Source: Thamnaconus septentrionalis (taxonomy: Eukaryota; Chordata; Actinopteri; Tetraodontiformes; Monacanthidae). Taken from it: a stretch of 64,000 nucleotides of DNA. The notes under the pieces were generated by a model. It was not told the DNA's origin and searched no databases. It saw nothing but the letters and a program-made list of their open reading frames with translations. Shown here in pieces: positions 52,615 to 58,344 of the stretch. Made by a program: the position numbers and the translations under genes. Positions within the stretch are counted from its first letter, which is position 1; each line of letters opens with the position of its first letter. The DNA is taken from positions 16,577,501 to 16,641,500 of the forward strand of contig CM020519.1 in assembly GCA_009823395.1 (NCBI GenBank), in the 5' to 3' direction.

Positions 52615-55600
52615 AAAGGTGTGTTACGTTCAGGGAGCGGTGATGAAAAGCTACATACGGGTGGCATGTGGCGCACCTCAGCCGGCCGGAAGAACCCGGA
52701 AGTACAGCTCTCGCAGTTGACCCCCGCCGTGTTGTCCCGACACCTGACGCAGACTCCGCCCCCTCTCCGCTGGCCGTGGATGTCCAGGCTGAGCGACAGG
52801 TCCGCCACCGTCTGGTTGAAGTAGCACTCCTCTGCCTTGCCGTGGCAGTTGCACTCTGAGAGCACAGACGATACATTATCATCTCAGCTTTGTTTAAATT
52901 GCTCGCTTCCTCCGAAACATTTTGGAATCCCGTTTCAAGGCAACCGCCCCTCAGGACTGGATGCTGACAGTGAGGAATGTGTTATCACCAAGTTCCCGAG
53001 AGCTGTCCCCGCCTTATCTCGGTTCCCAGTGAATTCTTCTGCCTCTTCCACTCAAAGTTTCACAGTTAAATGTGGTACAGTGTGTAATCTGCTCCACAGG
53101 TGGCCAGGTTACAGATCCAGTCCAGGAACCTCCTGGCTAGGAGTGTCTCCACTAACCGAGGCATCAGCGAGCTTCAATTGAGATTGTTTTAAATCAAAAT
53201 TAAAACAAATGTGTTCCAGAACCAGTTTTCAGAAATGGGGAAAAGCAAAAGATGGACACATTGACCTTTTCCCCTCTTTTTTTTTCAGGTGGTTTGAATT
53301 CACCTTAGGGGACCTTGTGCGTGACTTTACCACTGCCACATGCTAAAGTCAAGAGGAGCTGCACTGACCTCTTACATCTTTCAGAACGCTTCCACATCGC
53401 CAGCATGGAAAAAAAAAAAAACCCTTCTTTGGACTACACTGCGGTGCTTTTGCTGGAACACACGAGGCGTCTGCAACTTTTCCCGTAGCGCCGTTGTCTG
53501 AGAGAACACAGCGGACGGCACGGCTTCGACCGGGAGGGGGGTGGCGGTGAGTCCAGGGCTTCCTGGTGGGGCGCGTCTCCAGCTGAGGCGGAGCCAAAAA
53601 CACCTCAAATAACCTTCGGGGAACAGCGGGCGTTCCTCCTCCCACCCGCTGTTCCTCCAAGAACTGTTTGCAAGAAGTGGGCACAAGCTTTTTCTTTTTC
53701 TATTCTTTTTCTCAGTCTCTTCCCCAGATGTGACCTCAGAGTTGTGTATCTGCTCAAAGGGTCGCCCCCTCTGTGTGGTATCTGGCTGCTTTCAGAATAC
53801 TGAGAGCGGCCCTGTCCTGAATCTATCATTGATGCCAGGGCTAACGTGTCATCACCACAAAGCAGTGGTCAGAGAATGTGACCACTGTGAATCAGAAGGT
53901 AGAGTGCCTTTTTTTTTCAATAAAAAGAAGATTGTCCTGCCCTCTTCTTAGTCCAATTATGTTACACATATGTCCGCAGTAGTTGTGGTGAAGCTAACTT
54001 TGAAGAAATGGCACGAAGGAGTCTATGAAGGAGTGCAAATGGAGATACTAAGACACACAAAATACACACTAAAGGGCCGAGGATGGTGATTTTCAAACTC
54101 GTTGGAAATTCGTAGTGATCCTTGTTATCATTATATGCAGACTTTATTATTATTGTCATCATTTTTTTTTCACATTGTCTTCAGCAGTCAGGGTTGCGGG
54201 GGTCTGCTGGAGCCCCTCCCAGCCGTCATGGGGTGACACCCTAGACAAGTTGCCAGTTCATTGGGCCAAATAGAGGCAAACCAAGACAAACAACCATTCA
54301 CGCTCACACGCACACTTTCGGACCATTTAGAGATTCCAGTTCACCTCACACGTGTGTTTTTGGACTGCAGGGGAAAGCCGGAGAACTCGGAGAGAACCCA
54401 CGAAGACACAGGGAGAACGTGCGAACCCCAAACAGAAAGGCCCCAGGACCAGGACCTTCTTGCTGTGAGGTGACAGCGCTAACCACAGCGCCACTGTGGT
54501 TCGATCCAGTTTGATTAAATCACTTAATTACCTAGACAGACTGATTGACAGATGGTGTCACATGGGATATAGATTATGAATAGGATGTAGCCATTTTGAA
54601 TCCCCAACAGCGCATCACACTAATGTTTGAATTCAGAAGATCCAGTCAGTTGAAAAACAAAAGTTGAAAACTCAGCGTAACTTGTGTGACAAATGAAAAA
54701 TCTGTACAGTCGTTGGCCCCCCTGACACCCACCGATATACTTCTTTGTGTGCATGGAGCGTGCGGGTGACGGGTGCCATCGTGTCACTTGGCGTGTGCGC
54801 CACTTACTCTCGCAGATGTGCCTGGTGTTGAAGGTTCCCGCCATCCAGGCCTGCTGGTGGTAACCGGGGCAACAGCGATCGCAGCTCTCGCCACACGTGT
54901 TGTGCTCGCACTCGCAGCTGAACTTCTGTGTGAAAAACAAAGAGAAGATGGGAGCTGGAGCGGGGTTCTACCACACTCGGGGGCGACAGCGTTGGGAGGA
55001 ATGGAGGTGGTTTTCAAAGAGAAGGCCCAACAGACGGCAACAATCCGAGCCATTCCAGTTTGTTCGAGTTTCTTCTGTTGCGCGCTCGGTGGAGGAAGAA
55101 TGCCTTTGGCGCAGAAGGTGTGACCTTGGCTTCAGAGTGTTTTGCTTACAGTTAGAAACCAGCCTTCTGAGAGGAGCCACAAAGCAGACGGGACCCCTTC
55201 TGGCACAAAACACTTCGACATCCCTGCTCCAGATGCTGCACTTCATCCTTTACATAAAAGAATAATGCTTGAGTGCTCCGTGGCTTTACAATCACTCTAC
55301 AGTGGCATCAAATAAAAAAAATATAAAACATGGAGGACTGCACACAGGTTAATACCATTATGTGTGAACTTCTAAACTTCTTATCATACAATCGCGCACT
55401 CACAGGAGAGCCAAGTTCGACAAAAGAGCTCCGTTCACTCTGCCAGTCGGTGGGCAAACGGGTTCACCGAGACTCTCCCGGGAGAGAAATAAATTCCAAG
55501 CTAAACACAGTTGAAGCATAATGTGGGAGGATATTTGCCAACTGCGGGGTTCAGTAATTCAATTTAGAACTTTCTGTAAATTGGACTGAATGTGGAGAGG

Positions 55601-56901
55601 GTGCCAGATTAACTGAGAGCCGAGAAGTATAATAGCGCAGCAGAGTGCCAAGGCGGGATTTGTAGGCACAAGAGGATTTTCCTGTTTTATCTGAAACACA
55701 ATGCAACATCTCTGGCTCCAGGGCTGCCTTTGTGCTGAGCGCGTATCTGAACAAATGTTCAGCAAACAAAATCTTCTCAGAGGTCCCCACCTCTCCTGCT
55801 TTCACGCCTGTCTGCCGGAATCTTCGCTGCGTGGGTAAACTTGTATCGATAAAATTGATCTTTGTCTTTTGATCATGACAAAACAATGTACAGTCTTGAC
55901 AGCCTTTTTGTTTTTAAAGCTGATACGATGCATTCAGAACCACTGGATTTTTTTTTTTTACACAGTGATAACATGCTGGCACCAGATTTAAGATTTCATT
56001 TGCCTTATCTCGCCTAATCATTTGCACTGTTGCAAGTTGAAATCCCAGGTTCTTCCTTTTTAGAATTCTCCTCTTGTCTGTGTGGGTTCTCTCCAAAGGG
56101 TTGAGTTTGATGGTTGAATGTGTGGCTATTTGATAGGCTGGTCACGTGGCCAGGGTTTAGCATGGCCTTAGCCCCAATACAGGCGGCATAGGCTGGCTGG
56201 CTGATCGGCTGGTTGGATGTATGGATGGAAGCAAGGAAATCTTGTCCATCCATCCGATAGAACACAGTTGAAGTTCCAGAATAGCTTTAGATTGCATTAC
56301 TAATCAGCTTCCTTTTAGGTTTAAAGGTCCAGTATGTAATATTTGGCTTGATTTATGTTTTATATATTGTTAAAAAGGTAATATACTGCCCATAAATACA
56401 TTCATGAAGGTGTATAATCGCATTAAAATAAATGTTATTTATTGAAGTGCATACAGCTCTTATATACAGTTCTCAAAATTAATCATTTGAGCCCTAATAT
56501 ATACTAGGGCTGTCAAACGATTAATTTTTTAAATCGCAATTAATCACAGAATCCTCTTAGTTAACTGTGATTAATCGTGGTTTGAATTGCAGCTGTAAAA
56601 TTCTGTTATTTTGCATTTTAAGGCAGGCAAGGCACCGGGTACACACTGGACGTGCCCACGACAATCGTGCACGAGCCACAGTCCTCCTGTTCTCACCAGA
56701 CGCACATTTCTCCACGACGGTCGGCAAGCGCTTCTGCTCCCATTCAGAGCTATTTTTTTTCATCAAAATCAATTTCACATCGCCCATCTTGACTTGACAA
56801 CCCCTCTCTGCCTCTCTCTCCTCTCTCCCTGTTTGTTTGTGTATTTAGACGCCCAAAACCCCACCCCTGCCCCGTAGCCAGCCCACTCCGTTGCTCTTTT
56901 T

Positions 56902-56935
<34 letters not shown>

Positions 56936-58309
56936 TGTTTGTTTCATCTCTCTCACACTCCGATACTAGACACTGACAAATATAATGTACACAAATATGA
57001 TCGCATTTGTCAATCACGGTATTTTATTTTGAAAATTAACCGGATTCTCTGGTGTCCAGCGTGATGCGGATCGATGAAACGAAACGATCGCTGCACCGCG
57101 CGAGCCAGCGGCGGCTTCAAGTCTGGTGTGAACAACACCATTGGTTAACAAAGGGTGCCGTAAGGAAGCGGCCCTCTTTCCGTGGCTATTTGCGGCACTT
57201 CCACGGCCGGTGTGAACCCAGCCTAATGCACGACATGGAGAAGTAGAGGGAGTTGGAGGGATGCGGCTCTCGCGCGATTTTCGTAGGCGTGCCGGCGCTT
57301 CCGCCTCCGGTGTGAACCAGGCGTTAACTGCGCGTTAAAAAAATAAAAATAGTGCAGTTAAAATGAGTTTAACTGACAGCCCTAATATATACACACATAT
57401 ATATCTACCATATTTCTAATTAAGCCACTGTGGACAAACCAGAACGCATTTCGTAATTAAGGTGACAGCTTGTGTCTTCAAATAAACCAACGAAGAAGAA
57501 GGTGGACAAGAGATCCAGGTTTGGGTGTGCAGGCCATCGTAGTTCACTGGCAAGGCCAGGTGGGAGACGGAGAGCAAAAGGCGCTGCAATCTGAAATATA
57601 ACCACTTGATGTCACTGCATCTTCTTTAAAATATCCAAATATTACACACATAACCTTTAAATGAGTCATGAAACGATTGTTGTTAGCTGCTGAAAGAATC
57701 ACAGGGAATGTGACAGTGAGACTGGCTACTGCAACAAGTATTTCGGTTTTAGAAGAACTGCAAACATCACCTAACTACGATTCTCAGTGGACGACAAGTT
57801 TCGCTTTTACTCTTTATGCTTGCCTAAAGTTACCTCGCTATACAAGCAGTAAAGACTAACTATGATAATCTAATTGCTCCATTTCAAAAGAAGAGAAGAT
57901 TTGTTCAACAACCTCCAGCTATTCACTCTCCTTACAGAAATGCTTTCTATGGGCTCTTTGCTCCATGGATGAGTGAGACTTAATCCAGAGAAACCCTCCG
58001 TAATTACTGGTGACCCCATAGTAACACATTTGGAAAATATTTCTCCACATTTGGTCAGAAGAAATAAGGTATAATTGGGGCCAATTGTCATTCACCGATG
58101 GACCCACACAGCGTCTGACAATCTGACCTTTTTGGGTTTCACTTTGAAAAAGCCGTTCAAGGATGCCGGTGGAGATGAAACCCAGAGGACAGAACAGAAG
58201 AAACATCACCGATATCCTTGATGACATCATCACCCAGGGACCAGACACCAGTGTCACGGCTGAGTTGGCGCTTGCACTTTAGCCTCAGGACGCGAACACA
58301 AGACATTCA

Positions 58310-58344
<35 letters not shown>

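Noticed and set aside
57919..58257. 112-codon minus-strand open frame
   Set aside because: No domain or repeat match recognised, no splice logic with lama2; most likely chance.
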